Shown here in pieces: positions 24,538-35,930 of a stretch of DNA of 64,000 nucleotides. Origin of the DNA: Populus alba (lineage: Eukaryota > Streptophyta > Magnoliopsida > Malpighiales > Salicaceae). Made by a program: the position numbers and the translations under genes. The notes under the pieces were generated by a model that did not search any database, had not been told where the DNA came from, and worked only from the letters and a program-made list of their open reading frames with translations. The stretch covers positions 1,992,392-2,056,391 of the forward strand of contig NC_133297.1 of assembly GCF_005239225.2 (NCBI RefSeq), given 5' to 3'. Position 1 is the first letter of the stretch; each line of letters opens with the position of its first letter.

Positions 24538-24655
24538 TCAAAGCTTGTTTCCTAACCATTGTTCAATCAAGCGACCAAAAGCAACGTGCGAAGATCCACC
24601 CTCTGATAGAACTTGCTTGGCTATTTCAATGGTTGCTTTGGCCTTGTTTCTGTAG
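24538..24655 (-). pseudogene. truncated UDP-glycosyltransferase fragment (C-terminal 39 codons)
   Basis: On the minus strand this reads as the last ~39 residues of a UGT. It includes IAKQVLSEGGSSHVAFGRL and the LIEQWLGNKL ending with a TGA stop at 24538-24540. The same stretch ends the intact gene at 27161 with only a few changes. Similarity stops abruptly at about 24653, so the PSPG box and everything upstream are missing. It is therefore a dead 3' fragment from a partial segmental duplication of the neighbouring UGT gene, not an independent gene. Confidence 0.9.
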
Positions 24656-26844
24656 GTTTTGCAGAATTATTTGACCTAAAACATTCAAGACTTCTCTATA
24701 TATTTTAAAAAATAGAACTCAAAGCATAATCTTACAATATAAGTTATATTCTTAATCCTATGACGTCTCACTCAACTTATAATATTGCAAAAATCTAAAC
24801 TGTTCGATCCTATATATGTTTTTCTTTTCGGTTCATCCAATGTTAATTTACTTTCATTAACGTTGGATTATTCCTCTCTCTTCTTCCCCGTTCAAGTTTC
24901 CTCACATTCTCTCATTGTCCTCACACACACACTGTTGCCTAACCTCATTTAAAATATCATTTCGTATCCAAAACACTTCGATTTAAAAAAGAGATAGTAA
25001 ATAATTGGTTACGAGAGATATCTATAAAAGAGTCCAAAAGAACAAGCAGAGACGAATACTATATATATAGAAATTGATTGCAAAACTCTTGTCAAAATCT
25101 TTGAGAACATGTGGGGTTCAGAAAGAAATTAAATATTTACAGGACATGATGGTGAAGAACAAGGCAGAAGTAGTGGAGGAAACAATTAGTAAGGGAAAAG
25201 TACAAGAAAATGAGGAAGGAAGCAGAGAGACTGGAAAGATAAATTGAGGAGTGATTCTAGCAATTTGTGATGCTTTTCAAAAGAGTGCGTGGCTTATTAG
25301 CCGAGCAGCCAATTGCCCGTAGAAAATTTGACAATTAATCCTTTAAATTTACTCTTTATTTGTGTCAATTATTTAGCTTTATTCTTGTATTTTTATTTTT
25401 CTTAATTCCTTCAATTAATCCCTGTCTTATTTGGATATATTTCATTACCCAATATCCAACTTTTATTGAATCTTATCTATTAAATCTTAATATTAATATC
25501 AATATATCAATTTATTTTGCTAAGATAATTTACCTGGTAATATAGACAAAAACGAATATAAATGATTAAATCTCAATGTTAACTATGCATGCTAGTTATG
25601 TGAGAGTTAAATATTTTTTATTATGAGATTATATTCATATTCATATGGAGGAGTATATCACTACATAAGTTATCTTAGAAAAAATAAATGAAATATTTCA
25701 AAGACTAAATTATTTATTTTTCTAAGACAATATATCAGCTGGTAATAGGAATATAAAAAATCATATCATAAACAAAAAATATTTAATAATATTATATTTT
25801 AATTGATAGTAAAATTGAGATTTATATAATTCATTTATTGTATTAATTTAAAAAATATATAAATTACAAAATTTAATAAAATGAATAATTAACATATTTG
25901 AACAAACAGTCTTAAAAGGACAACATATAAGTATCGGGCCGTAGGCATGAATGCAGATGGATGGGCAATAGTCGTATTCCGAGATGAGCAGTGGTAAACC
26001 CAAAAAAATCAGCCGGGGGGGTGGGCAACTCACCGCACAAAATGCCCTGGGCTGAGCTCCAAATCAGCCACCAAAGAAACGTGGACTTCTCAGTTCTCCC
26101 TGTTGGAACAAGAAGAACAAAAATGAACATAAATTATATCTGATTATTAAAGCACGGGGGTTTATAGCCAAAACATGAGAGGTCAGGGTTTAACATATCT
26201 TCAAAGAGACTAATTCGGCTGTAAATTGGTTGGTAAATTATAGTCTTAATAGGAATCTAATGAATAAAAACAATTGGATTATTTAGAATTCACAGCTGGG
26301 GTTGTTTTTTTTTTTTTTTGCATTATGATTTTATTAGATCAATTTTTTCTTGTTTAATATAGTTTTCCTAGTATTAGGCCATGATATTCACAAAAAAATG
26401 TTTTTTTAAATTAATATCACTAGATTTGAACCGAGTTTAATTAATTATTATTAAACTTGGTATGATTAACTGGCCCTTGATCTAGGCTAGATTTTTTAAA
26501 ATTAAACTAGTTAGATTTGATATAAATTTATTGATTTTATTATTTTGTTTTTAATTCAAAATAATTTTATTTTGATTTTGTTTTTATTAATCTCAATTCG
26601 TGATTTAGAACTTAAATAAAATTAATTTTTAATTGAAATTTAATATATATGATTTGACATGGTAAAACAAAACTAGACTCAACTCATCAGAATAAACTAA
26701 GTTAATCAATGAGTAAATTATAAAAAGTCATTGATTGGCAAAAGCAAGTACATACAAAGATCTCCACATAAAATGAAGAGAACAACAATCATTTGGCAGA
26801 GCAATGGTGGATCATACAAGCTACTAATAATCAACAGCATCTCG
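24656..26844. other. intergenic, AT-rich
   Basis: No gene recognised. It contains a short CA repeat near 24.92 kb, AT-rich DNA at 25.3-25.9 kb, a GC-richer patch at 25.93-26.11 kb without recognisable homology, and GAACCGAGTTTAATTAAT-type degenerate retroelement debris at 26.4-26.7 kb. Confidence 0.55.
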
Positions 26845-27128
26845 ACCAGAACCCAATTCTAAAGAGTGTGACCACACTTGGCCACTTGCACCGCCATCAA
26901 TTATAGAACAAACTGTGATACAAGTTGGAAAGAAAATGTGCTCCCATTTCAACAGATTGCTGCATAATCTGAAAGTTTCAGCCTCATGGTCTCCACAGAG
27001 CATCAGAGACCAAAACATTTCCACAAATTAAGCAGAGCAGAAAAAGAAAAGAAACGATGCCAGGTTGAACGAATCCTTATAGATAATCAACAAACAAATT
27101 ACAGAAATAATTAATATGGCAAACCGTA
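26845..27128 (-). repeat. 3' flank of the intact UGT gene, duplicated at 19930-20218
   Basis: Source or sister copy of the duplicated flank. A minus-strand frame of 66 codons here is not conserved in the sister copy and is unlikely to be coding. Confidence 0.8.
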
Positions 27129-27160
27129 AACACCACAGATTTATTTCAACTTCTAAATCT

Positions 27161-28636
27161 TCAAAGCTTGTTTCCCAACCATTGTTCAATCAAGCGTCCA
27201 AAAGCAACATACGAAGATCCACCCTCTAACAGAACTTGCTTGGCTATTTCACCTGTTGCTTTGGCCTTGTCTCTGTACTCACTACCGTGTTCCATCATGT
27301 ATTTCACTGCTTTTGTTATATCCTCCGCCTTCACAAAATCTGTAGGACAATCCCTCCTGAAATCCAGAGTCAACTCGACTGCTAATCCCAAGTCCTTCAC
27401 CAGCTGAAATGCATTAATCTGCTGCTCACCGTAAGAGGGCCAGGTTATAATAGGTACACCATACCACAAGGACTCCAAGGTGGAGTTCCATCCGCAGTGA
27501 GACACGAAAGCACCAACTGCTCTGTGAGCCAGGACATCTACTTGTGGTGCCCACCCACAGATCCTGCCAATATTTTTTGTCTTTTCCATGAACTCCTCCG
27601 GGAAAATCTCGTCAAATGTAGTGTAATAACCTGGCACAATCTCACCTGGTGAGGGTGGCTTTCGAACGGCCCACAAGAAGGGTTGACCACTGCGCTCCAG
27701 CCCAATCGCAATCTCTTTCAACTGCTCTTCTCTAAAAGCTCCTTGACTTCCAAAGCACAAGAACACCACTGAATTTTCTTGCTGATCATCAAGCCATTTC
27801 ATGATCTCATCGCGTTTAGCAGCCTCAGTCCCTGACAAGCCCCTTCCCTTGTGATCAATTAACGGCCCCACAGTGAACATTGATGGTAAATCATCTCTAG
27901 CAACAAGAGTGTTCACTGCATGAGACTCAAGCTCCGAAAACGTATTAATGATCACACCGTTGCTCTCTCTGTATTTCCTTCCAAGAGCTCCAAACGTCTC
28001 GTATGCCGGATCCCTGTGCACGAGTGGCAAAACACGATAAGGCACTGGATTGGCGTAAGAAGGAATGGTATAATCAAGGTCAGCTTCTCTAAACTTAGGC
28101 TGACCCCCGTCTTCTCTCTCCGAAAGGTAAACAGTTAGTCCATAAAAAGCAGCATCAGAACAGAAGAAAACATGGGAAGGAACCCCGAGTTCCTTGGCAA
28201 CGTCAATAAAGCAAGCGCAGATAAAGTCAACGATAACACTAGCTACAGGAGCTGGGCTGTTGGCCATCACTTGGTTGACGATAGCATCTTTTACAAGGGG
28301 GCCGTGGTCACGAATGAATTGAATAAAAACTCTTTCAGGGTTTTCAGCTAAAGCTTCTACAGGGGGATCTGCAATCGCAGGAATCGCAATGGACTTGATT
28401 TGAGTATGGGTGGCAAAAAGGGATTCAACATAGCTGTTTACGCTAGGATCGTATGGGTTGTTGATGACGAGCATGGTTATCAAGAAATTCTCATTTCTTT
28501 CAAGAATGAGCTTTGCAAAGCCAACAGTGGATACTAGGTGGCCAATTCCAGGGCAAGGTACAAATACTAGCTGTGCCCTTTTCATTGTGGAGGTGCTGGG
28601 CGGTGGCTCCGGTGTTTTGGGCTTGCAAACTGACAT
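27161..28636 (-). CDS. UDP-glycosyltransferase, UGT71-like
   Basis: Intronless, 491 residues; the usual family length is about 470-490. It should transfer glucose from UDP-glucose to a hydroxyl group of a small molecule (flavonoid, other phenolic or hormone) in the cytosol. The catalytic His lies in PGIGHL (H33) with its Asp partner in VDFICACF (D137). The plant PSPG box spans about residues 362-405 (WAPQVDVLAHRAVG ... HCGWNST ... EQQ), with the donor-binding W, HCGWNS and E/Q positions intact. FVPCPGIGHL near the N-terminus and the overall pattern point to group E, family 71. The first ATG gives a Pro-rich 17-residue lead. A second Met at residue 18 (position 28585) begins MKRAQLVFVP, where most family members start, so either could be used. 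The acceptor cannot be deduced from sequence. A broken partial copy lies at 24.5 kb. Confidence 0.92.
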   Translation of the reverse strand: MSVCKPKTPEPPPSTSTMKRAQLVFVPCPGIGHLVSTVGFAKLILERNENFLITMLVINNPYDPSVNSYVESLFATHTQIKSIAIPAIADPPVEALAENPERVFIQFIRDHGPLVKDAIVNQVMANSPAPVASVIVDFICACFIDVAKELGVPSHVFFCSDAAFYGLTVYLSEREDGGQPKFREADLDYTIPSYANPVPYRVLPLVHRDPAYETFGALGRKYRESNGVIINTFSELESHAVNTLVARDDLPSMFTVGPLIDHKGRGLSGTEAAKRDEIMKWLDDQQENSVVFLCFGSQGAFREEQLKEIAIGLERSGQPFLWAVRKPPSPGEIVPGYYTTFDEIFPEEFMEKTKNIGRICGWAPQVDVLAHRAVGAFVSHCGWNSTLESLWYGVPIITWPSYGEQQINAFQLVKDLGLAVELTLDFRRDCPTDFVKAEDITKAVKYMMEHGSEYRDKAKATGEIAKQVLLEGGSSYVAFGRLIEQWLGNKL

Positions 28637-30079
28637 GGAGCTCTTCTACTGAATCTTTTCCTAACAAACAATGAATCAAAAAGTAGAACAATGAGGAAGC
28701 AATGCAAACATACGATATCCTTCTTCTTTTTAAAATATTTTATCGGTTGATGTTGGTGCCTGAAATCTGAATGCGAACGTGACAGAGCGAGTATGTTTAA
28801 CCAGTCGGTTGAACGCATCAATTTTTTTTTAAAATATATTAAAATAATTCAAAAACACTAAATTGTTTTTTAAAAATAACAAAACATTCAACCAATGCAA
28901 AACAAGCTTCCACACCACAAACTGTTCTAAGCCTTACATAGACAGGCAGTTAGCTGAACAAAAGGGCCTGACAATAAACGACATTTAGCATTTAGCCAAG
29001 CTCAAAACTTACAGCTCTAGTAAGCTGAAAACAAGCCCAGACCAAGACTTGAGAACCATAGGCTGACAAGTTCAAGTTTTAATTAGTGTGTTTCAGCTCA
29101 AATACAAAGAAGGGCAATTTAAAAACGCCATTGCAAGCTTCGATTCCTTTGTTTTTGCGGGCTTTTAATTTAATTTATTTTGTTTCGTTTGCTTTTAAAT
29201 TTAATTTTCTAGCTCTATTCCTCTCTTCTATTCTGTCCTTAAATTTCAAGTCAGGAATCTTGTTTCTAGACTTCTACTTTTGTGCTGATGTTTTTATCGT
29301 TGGATCAGATGTATGCTGTCATGTTTACACCGGAGGAGAACAAGAAGAATATAGCCCCTGTCCGGCAACCAGCTTCTTTTCCCAACAAAACCGATGGCCA
29401 CCACCCCCTCTCCAGCAACCAGCTCGATCTCCTTCAATATATTTATGTAATGTTAAAATTGTTTATTTGTGGTTTTTATCGGAAAATTTTCTACTCCAAA
29501 AAAATCTAATGAGAGCGAGCAATGACCCATGAGTTTAATCTAGGATATAATAATAATAAAAAAAACTTAAAAGCCCAAACTCAATATTCACCTTCCTTTT
29601 CAATGTGTGCGTTGTTTCAAGAAGTCAGGATTGAGCTTTCAGAACCGGTCTTAATCTCAGATTACTTTTTTTAAAAATATATAAGGTTACGCAAATAATT
29701 AGAAAGGTTTAATAGGTGCATCATTACAAATCTAAAATATGTGTTTTTTAATTTAAGTATAATTAGCTTTTTATCTAAGAATTTCTAAGTTAAAGTTCCT
29801 AGTTATCCTAAACTCAAATACAGTTTAAATCAAACCAAAACTAAATATTTTTTTAAATAAAATAAAATAATATTATTTTAATAAAAATATTAATTTTTTT
29901 TTTTCTGTTCGGTTTCCAATCAGATAAAATTTATAATAGCAAATTTTTATATGCTTTGTGGGTCTAGTTAATTAAAACATCTCTCCCTTTGTATAATTAA
30001 ATATCTATATTTTATTCGTTACATATTAAATAAAAAAATTATCTAAAAAATATAATTCTTTCATAGTTATTTAATATTT

Positions 30080-31170
30080 ATCGAGTTTGAGTTTGTATTA
30101 AATTAACCGTAATTAAACCCGTCTAAATAGGACCATCCCCCTTTCTAGCAAATATTTGGCCCATTAACATTTTCATACATTTTTGTACTCATCCGGAAAA
30201 AAAAAAAGTCATATATGTTACATTATCGACTGTCATTTTTTATTTTTTGGGATTAACTTTTGACTATCACTAGGAAAAAAAATAAACATATAAAAAGTGG
30301 ACATATTTTCTAACATCAATCTTCTCGAGAGGCCAATCCAAAAAATAAATAAAAAAGAAGAAGAAAATCTTCCCAAAAGACAGTTCACTAATTGATCACT
30401 GAAATAATCTGAATCTTAAAAAATAAATATTTAGTAAAGTGATAATTGTTATTTTTTAAAATATTTTTTATTCGGAAATACATCAAAATATTTTTTTTAA
30501 TTTTTAAAATATACCTTTTAAATTAGCACATGAGAACAAGTAAAAACAATATAAATTTTATTTTGTAAAAAAAAATACCATATCAAACGCAATTTTAAAA
30601 TGAAAAGAGAACATATATGAGAGCCCACATCTTCAATAAAATTGGAAACTATTTTGCAAGTTCTGGAAATCAAAGGACGATCCTACTGAGGGCCTCGTTG
30701 TTCACGATTGTACCTCTGTATCTCATCAATGAAATTAAGCTACTCGATAAAAATGAAAAAAAAAGATTGGAATCCTCTCACATATTTTTTAACAAGATCT
30801 ATCATCTTCCATTGATCTATGTCTTAAAAAAAAAGATAATATATATTATAGAATTTTACTTTCTTATTAAGATTGTTTTACTAAATGATATTACACTACA
30901 TGATTAGTGATTTATTAGTTAATATATTTTATAATTACTATTACACCACTAAATATGATAAAATTCACTTTTTATGATTTGATAATATTTTCATATAACA
31001 AATTAATGCCATATCATATAATAAAAAAGATTTTGAAAACAAATTTAAATATCCCTACCATTGTTCTTTAAAAACATTGAATAGCTAAGATCTTAGCAGC
31101 TAATATTTACTATCCTCACACTAAAACTTAGCTATTTCGAAAGAAAAAAAATAGCAATGAAAATCTTTTA
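30080..31170. repeat. segmental duplication block A, direct copy at about 41205-42880
   Basis: Collinear diverged matches to 41.2-42.9 kb. Shared landmarks include TTTGGCC/GT-ATTAACATTTTCATA, AAAAGTGGACA, GACAGTTCACT-ATTGATCACT, TTTGCAAGTTCTGGAAATCA followed by AAGGA-GATCCT, CGTTGTTCACGATTG and ATATTTTCATATAACAAAT. The other copy has extra sequence at about 41618-41765. Confidence 0.85.
30440..30580. repeat. AT-rich dispersed repeat (MITE-like), copy 5
   Basis: Contains AAAATATTTTTTATTCGGAAATACATCAAAATATT and an oligo-T/A block, matching the family, and ends near ATCAAACGCAATTTT. It falls inside duplication block A but is absent from the sister copy, so it probably inserted after the duplication. 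Confidence 0.45.
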
Positions 31171-32390
31171 TAAAAAACTCAACAATAAACAATATAGATG
31201 TTTTTTTTTAAGGACAGGTTTAAACATGAAACCTTCTAGTTTCTTTATATATATATATATAAGAAAAGGAGCATTAATTCTATTTAAACCCAACGAAATC
31301 AATATTTTATTTTTTCTTTTCTAACTCCAAATAACTAAGTTGTAATATTTAATTATGTTGTAAGGGATTTCTTGGTGAACTACATGTATATGTAAAAAGG
31401 AGTAGAAATAGAAAAATAAGTTGTTATTTTATTTTATAATAACTGGAAATCCTAACTGATCTTTTAGATATTCTAGTTAAAGGGCTAATTATATAATATA
31501 AAAGATAGTCATCAAACTATACATTCTATTTCAGATAAATTATATTGTTATTTATTTTCAATGATTAATATACCTAATGTGATTATATGTTAAGAGTTTA
31601 CCTAAACTGATATATGTATATTATATTATTAAAGGTAAAAACTATGATTTGTAACTAAATTATTTGAGACATGAGCTTGGTGCCATAACCCAATCCTCAT
31701 TCTTGAAAAAAGGGTAATTAGACGCAAGAGACATAAGCCTTTTCAAAATTATAATTTGTAATTATAGTTTGTAACAGAAAGAAATAATTAAAAGATCAAG
31801 GATCAAAATATAAACAAATTATATATTCAGTCTCGAATCAAATTCATACGTAAAAGTTCTTTTTAGTCAATCTATTTTTATATGTGGGTTTTAAAGAGGA
31901 GATAAAAAGTTGTAAAAAAACATGGAATGAGAGAGAAAGTTATTAATTGGACACATTCATACTATAAAAATGATCTTTCCTAGTTTCAATGGGTTTCATT
32001 TGACGATAGAAATTTCATTAAAATTCTTATGCCCTTCATGTTACATAAAAAAAAGTAGATCAAGGTTGATAGATAATTTTTTCTTTCAACTTGATTTTGT
32101 GTTTTTAGATAATTTTTTAGGTGTTGTGAGTTGATTTACATGTTTATTAATATCATAAGCTTATCATGTGTTTTTAAATGAAAATAAATCAAAATATTTT
32201 TTGATAAAAGTTCACAAACTTGATTTTTCAAACAATTATTGGTGATCGAAACTTAGACAGGCAGAAAACATATTCTTCACCCTTGTTCTCAAAAAAGAAA
32301 CAGTCAGCATGTGCATGTGACCTTTTCTTTCAACGAGGGAGGGGCCTTGGCTATATATGCGGAGTATCTTGCTTTTTTTAGCTTTGATTT

Positions 32391-32394
<4 letters not shown>

Positions 32395-32433
<39 letters not shown>
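32395..32433. repeat. (TA)n microsatellite
   Basis: About 19 uninterrupted TA units, the longest simple repeat in the window. Confidence 0.95.
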
Positions 32434-32438
<5 letters not shown>

Positions 32439-32787
32439 TAGACTAATTGAATATATGCTCGGCCTAGCGGGTATTTAATTTTAGTTGCTATTAATTAAAA
32501 TAAATAAAAAAACAAATTTTTGTGATATTTTTTATATTAAAATATCATTTAATTTTACTTGGTTTATGAAAAAAATTATAATATTTGTTTTTTAAACATT
32601 AGTAGAGGTTTTTTTGTGCAACCTTATATAACTATTTTTCTTTAATTGTATTTAATCGCTTTAATATATAACTTTTTTTAATTGTCATTTGTGATAATAA
32701 TTGATAGTGTGAGAGCCCACCATATATTTTCAAATCGCTTTAAAATATGTCTCTTGTTTTAATGGAATCTGGACAAGCATGCACTGA

Positions 32788-33176
32788 TAAATGGTGGTGT
32801 TAGAGCCCACCATGTGCCCACCGAGAGCACAAAAAAACATTTTACACGCCAAAATATCCACACATTATCCAGCATTTTTCTTTTTAATTTCCACAAGAAG
32901 GTGCTCGTCAATTTCAAAGGACACAATCATCTTTTTTCAGGAAAATGTAGCCACGAGTTAAATCTGAATCTTGTTCCCACTCATTTCGATCGATATAGCC
33001 GTGTTTTATGAACGAAAATTATTAGTCAATAATTAATGTTACCCCATCTTCTGGTCATTGAGTCTGCTTATTTTTGAAGCTACAAGATTAGAGAAAATAT
33101 TTTTTTCTTCTTTCTGAATTTGCACCACCTCTGTAATTCTTCGAGGCTAGCTAGATTTACAATTTCTTTACCATAT
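32788..33176 (+). repeat. promoter block B of the first subtilase gene; inverted copy at 43455-43866
   Basis: Reverse complement of 43455-43866. Examples: GGTGGTGTTAGAGCCCACC here against GGTGGGCTCTAACACCACC at 43848; GAACGAAAATTATTAGTC against its reverse complement at about 43640; TCTAATCTTGTA and TTCAGAAAGAAGAAAAA near 43530-43580. Details are given in the findings. Confidence 0.88.
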
Positions 33177-33474
33177 ACCTAAGTTCGGTTTTTTTTTTAG
33201 AGTTGGGTTCGTGTCACCATATATCTAAGTTCATATTTTCTAAGTGTGTTTTTGGGTTTTGTAAATTTATCTTAAGGTTTTTTTCAAGTTGATGATCCTA
33301 AAGTGAGATATATATGGTTTAACTTTAAATATATATTTTTTAATTTTTATTTGAAATGACGGCATCTCATTTAAAAAATAAACAAGTTTATGTAATAAAC
33401 TTATGATCCGAAGTTTAATAACTATGAGATAACAAGGATGTAAGAAAAAGAAAAGAAAAGAACAAAAGAAACGA

Positions 33475-33483
33475 TTATATATA
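33475..33483 (+). promoter_or_regulatory. TATA box of the first subtilase gene
   Basis: TTATATATA about 125 bases before the ATG, in the context GATTATATATACACGGAGGAT. The paralogue keeps the same box and spacing (44928-44936). Confidence 0.65.
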
Positions 33484-33599
33484 CACGGAGGATATTGAGC
33501 CTCCATCATCCTTCTGAATTCACTATCCAAGCACAGGCACAGGCAACTTCACCAAAGAACACTTCTAAAAGACTAATCTCCTTCCACTAAACATTGCAC

Positions 33600-35930
33600 A
33601 TGGCTACTCGTCGCGAGTCTCTCTTGTATAAGTTGTGGATTTGCTTTATCACTATCCTGCATTTCACTGGAACATTATCACAAACCGACAATTATATTGT
33701 TCACATGGATTTATCGGCGATGCCCAAGCCCTTTTCAGGCCAGCATCATTGGTACTTGTCCACTCTTGCTTCTGTATTTGATGTTTCTGATAGTAGCACC
33801 GCCAGGGCCAGTCCTGCCGCTTATTTGACTGCCTCTTCTAAACTTCTTTATAGTTATACTCATGTTATCAATGGTTTTAGTGCTAGCCTCACTCCATCTG
33901 AGCTGGAGGCTTTAAAAAAATCTCCAGGCTACATTTCTTCCATTAAAGACTTACCTGTTAAGCATGATACAACTCATTCAACCAAATTTCTTGGCCTTGC
34001 ACCTCAGTCCCCAGCATGGAAGGCGTCAAATCTTGGCGACGGTATAATTATTGGATTGGTGGACTCAGGTGTTTGGCCAGAAAGCGAGAGTTACAATGAT
34101 CATGGAATGTCTGAAATTCCAAAAAGATGGAAAGGAGGGTGTCAAAGCGGAGATCAGTTCAACTCCTCAATGTGCAACAAAAAGCTCATTGGAGCTCGAT
34201 TTTTCAACAAAGGCCTAATTGCAAATAATCCCAACATCACAATATCTGTGAATTCGACGCGTGACACGGATGGCCATGGGACACACACATCTAGCACAGC
34301 TGCTGGAAATTACGTGGAAGGTGCATCATACTTTGGCTATGCCAAAGGAACTGCTAATGGAGTGGCTCCACGGGCACATGTAGCCATGTACAAGGCTCTG
34401 TGGGATAACCATGCCTATACAACCGATGTAATTGCTGCGATTGATCAAGCAATTAGCGATGGTGTAGATGTATTATCTTTGTCATTAGGCTTTGGTGGAG
34501 TACCTTTGAATGAAGATCCTCTTGCCTTGGCAACATTTGCAGCCACAGAGAAGAATGTATTCGTGTCTACTTCTTCCGGAAACGACGGGCCTTTCTATGA
34601 GACACTACATAATGGCATACCTTGGGTGTTAACAGTTGCTGCTGGTACTCTAGACCGTGAGTTCGATGCAGTTTTGACACTTGGCAATGGGATTTCGATC
34701 ACAGGATCATCTTTCTATTTGGGGAGTTCATCGTTTAGCGAAGTACCGCTAGTTTTCATGGATGGATGTGACAGCGAAATGAATAAAATTGGACCGAAGA
34801 TTGTGGTCTGTCAAGGTGCGTATGAGAGCAACGACTTGAGTGATCAAGTTGAAAATGTGAGAATTGCAGGTGTTACTGCGGGTGTCTTCATAACAAATTT
34901 CACAGACACTGAAGAATTCATCGGTGATAGTTTTCCAGTTGTGATTGTGAATTTAAAGGATGGCAAAACCATCATAGATTACATCAAAAGCAGCAACAGT
35001 CCACAAGCAAGCGCGGAATTTCGGAAAACAAATCTGGGGATTAAATCAGCTCCGATAGTTGCTAGTTACAGTTCTAGAGGACCATCCTCGAGCTGTCCAT
35101 TGGTCTTGAAGCCTGACATTATGGCTCCTGGTGCACTAATCTTAGCAGCATGGCCTCAAAATGTTTCAGTGGATTCGAACAATTCACAGCCTATTTTCAG
35201 CAATTTCAAAATATTGTCAGGGACATCCATGGCTTGTCCGCATGCAGCTGGAGTGGCTGCACTCTTGAGGGAGGTACACCCTGATTGGAGCCCTGCTGCC
35301 ATTCGATCAGCCATGATGACCACTGCTGATATAACGGATAACACTATGGAACCTATTAAAGACATTGGTTCAGGTAATAGAATAGATCCAGCTAGTCCTC
35401 TAGCCATGGGAGCTGGACAAGTTAACCCCAACAAAGCTCTAGACCCGGGTCTCATTTACGACGCTAATTCAACTGATTATGTGAGATATCTTTGTGCCAC
35501 AAACTTCACCGAAAAACAAATCCAAGTTATCACAAGATCATCTTCTACCGATTGTTCCAACCCATCCAATGACCTCAACTACCCTTCTTTTATCGCCTAC
35601 TTCAACGAGGGATTTTCGCAATCAAATCTGACCGTTGTGCGAGAATTTCATAGGACCGTGACGAATGTTGGAGACGGAATTTCTACTTACACAGTAACTG
35701 TGACTCCCATGAATGGGTTAAAAGTCAATGTCATGCCAGATAAGTTGGAGTTCAAGACAAAGTACGAGAAGCTAAGCTACAAACTGACTATTGAAGGTCC
35801 AGCACTTCTGGACGAAGCAGTCACTTTTGGTTATCTCAATTGGGCTGATGCTGGGGGTAAACATGTTGTCAGGAGTCCCATAGTGGCTACAACTTTGACC
35901 CCAGATGATGAAGAAATCAAAGGTTCTTAA
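33600..35930 (+). CDS. secreted subtilisin-like serine protease, SBT1 group (SBT1.9-like)
   Basis: Intronless, 776 residues, normal length for plant subtilases. A signal peptide (hydrophobic core YKLWICFITILHF) ends near residue 28. An inhibitor I9 propeptide follows (NYIVHMDL to about residue 115). The S8 domain has the catalytic Asp in GLVDSGVWPES (D155), His in GHGTHTSS (H226), the oxyanion Asn in SSGNDGP (N328) and Ser in SGTSMACPH (S543). A protease-associated insert lies between Asn and Ser, and a fibronectin-III-like domain closes the protein. All catalytic residues are present, so it should be an active endoprotease of the apoplast or cell wall; substrates are unknown. The ATG at 33600 is the first in frame. 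The closest relative in the window is the gene at 45050. Confidence 0.95.
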   Translation: MATRRESLLYKLWICFITILHFTGTLSQTDNYIVHMDLSAMPKPFSGQHHWYLSTLASVFDVSDSSTARASPAAYLTASSKLLYSYTHVINGFSASLTPSELEALKKSPGYISSIKDLPVKHDTTHSTKFLGLAPQSPAWKASNLGDGIIIGLVDSGVWPESESYNDHGMSEIPKRWKGGCQSGDQFNSSMCNKKLIGARFFNKGLIANNPNITISVNSTRDTDGHGTHTSSTAAGNYVEGASYFGYAKGTANGVAPRAHVAMYKALWDNHAYTTDVIAAIDQAISDGVDVLSLSLGFGGVPLNEDPLALATFAATEKNVFVSTSSGNDGPFYETLHNGIPWVLTVAAGTLDREFDAVLTLGNGISITGSSFYLGSSSFSEVPLVFMDGCDSEMNKIGPKIVVCQGAYESNDLSDQVENVRIAGVTAGVFITNFTDTEEFIGDSFPVVIVNLKDGKTIIDYIKSSNSPQASAEFRKTNLGIKSAPIVASYSSRGPSSSCPLVLKPDIMAPGALILAAWPQNVSVDSNNSQPIFSNFKILSGTSMACPHAAGVAALLREVHPDWSPAAIRSAMMTTADITDNTMEPIKDIGSGNRIDPASPLAMGAGQVNPNKALDPGLIYDANSTDYVRYLCATNFTEKQIQVITRSSSTDCSNPSNDLNYPSFIAYFNEGFSQSNLTVVREFHRTVTNVGDGISTYTVTVTPMNGLKVNVMPDKLEFKTKYEKLSYKLTIEGPALLDEAVTFGYLNWADAGGKHVVRSPIVATTLTPDDEEIKGS

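Larger units (their letters stand above)
28637..33474. other. intergenic, very AT-rich; upstream region of the first subtilase gene
   Basis: No gene recognised. It contains the UGT upstream region, an open but domain-free stretch near 29.1-29.5 kb, one AT-rich dispersed repeat, a long (TA)n tract, and blocks shared with the upstream region of the second subtilase copy (30.08-31.17 kb direct, 32.79-33.18 kb inverted). Confidence 0.6.

Noticed and set aside
29086..29532. 148-codon plus-strand frame with a Cys-containing centre
   Set aside because: It starts at a non-ATG codon, is Phe/Leu-rich from T-rich DNA and shows no domain.
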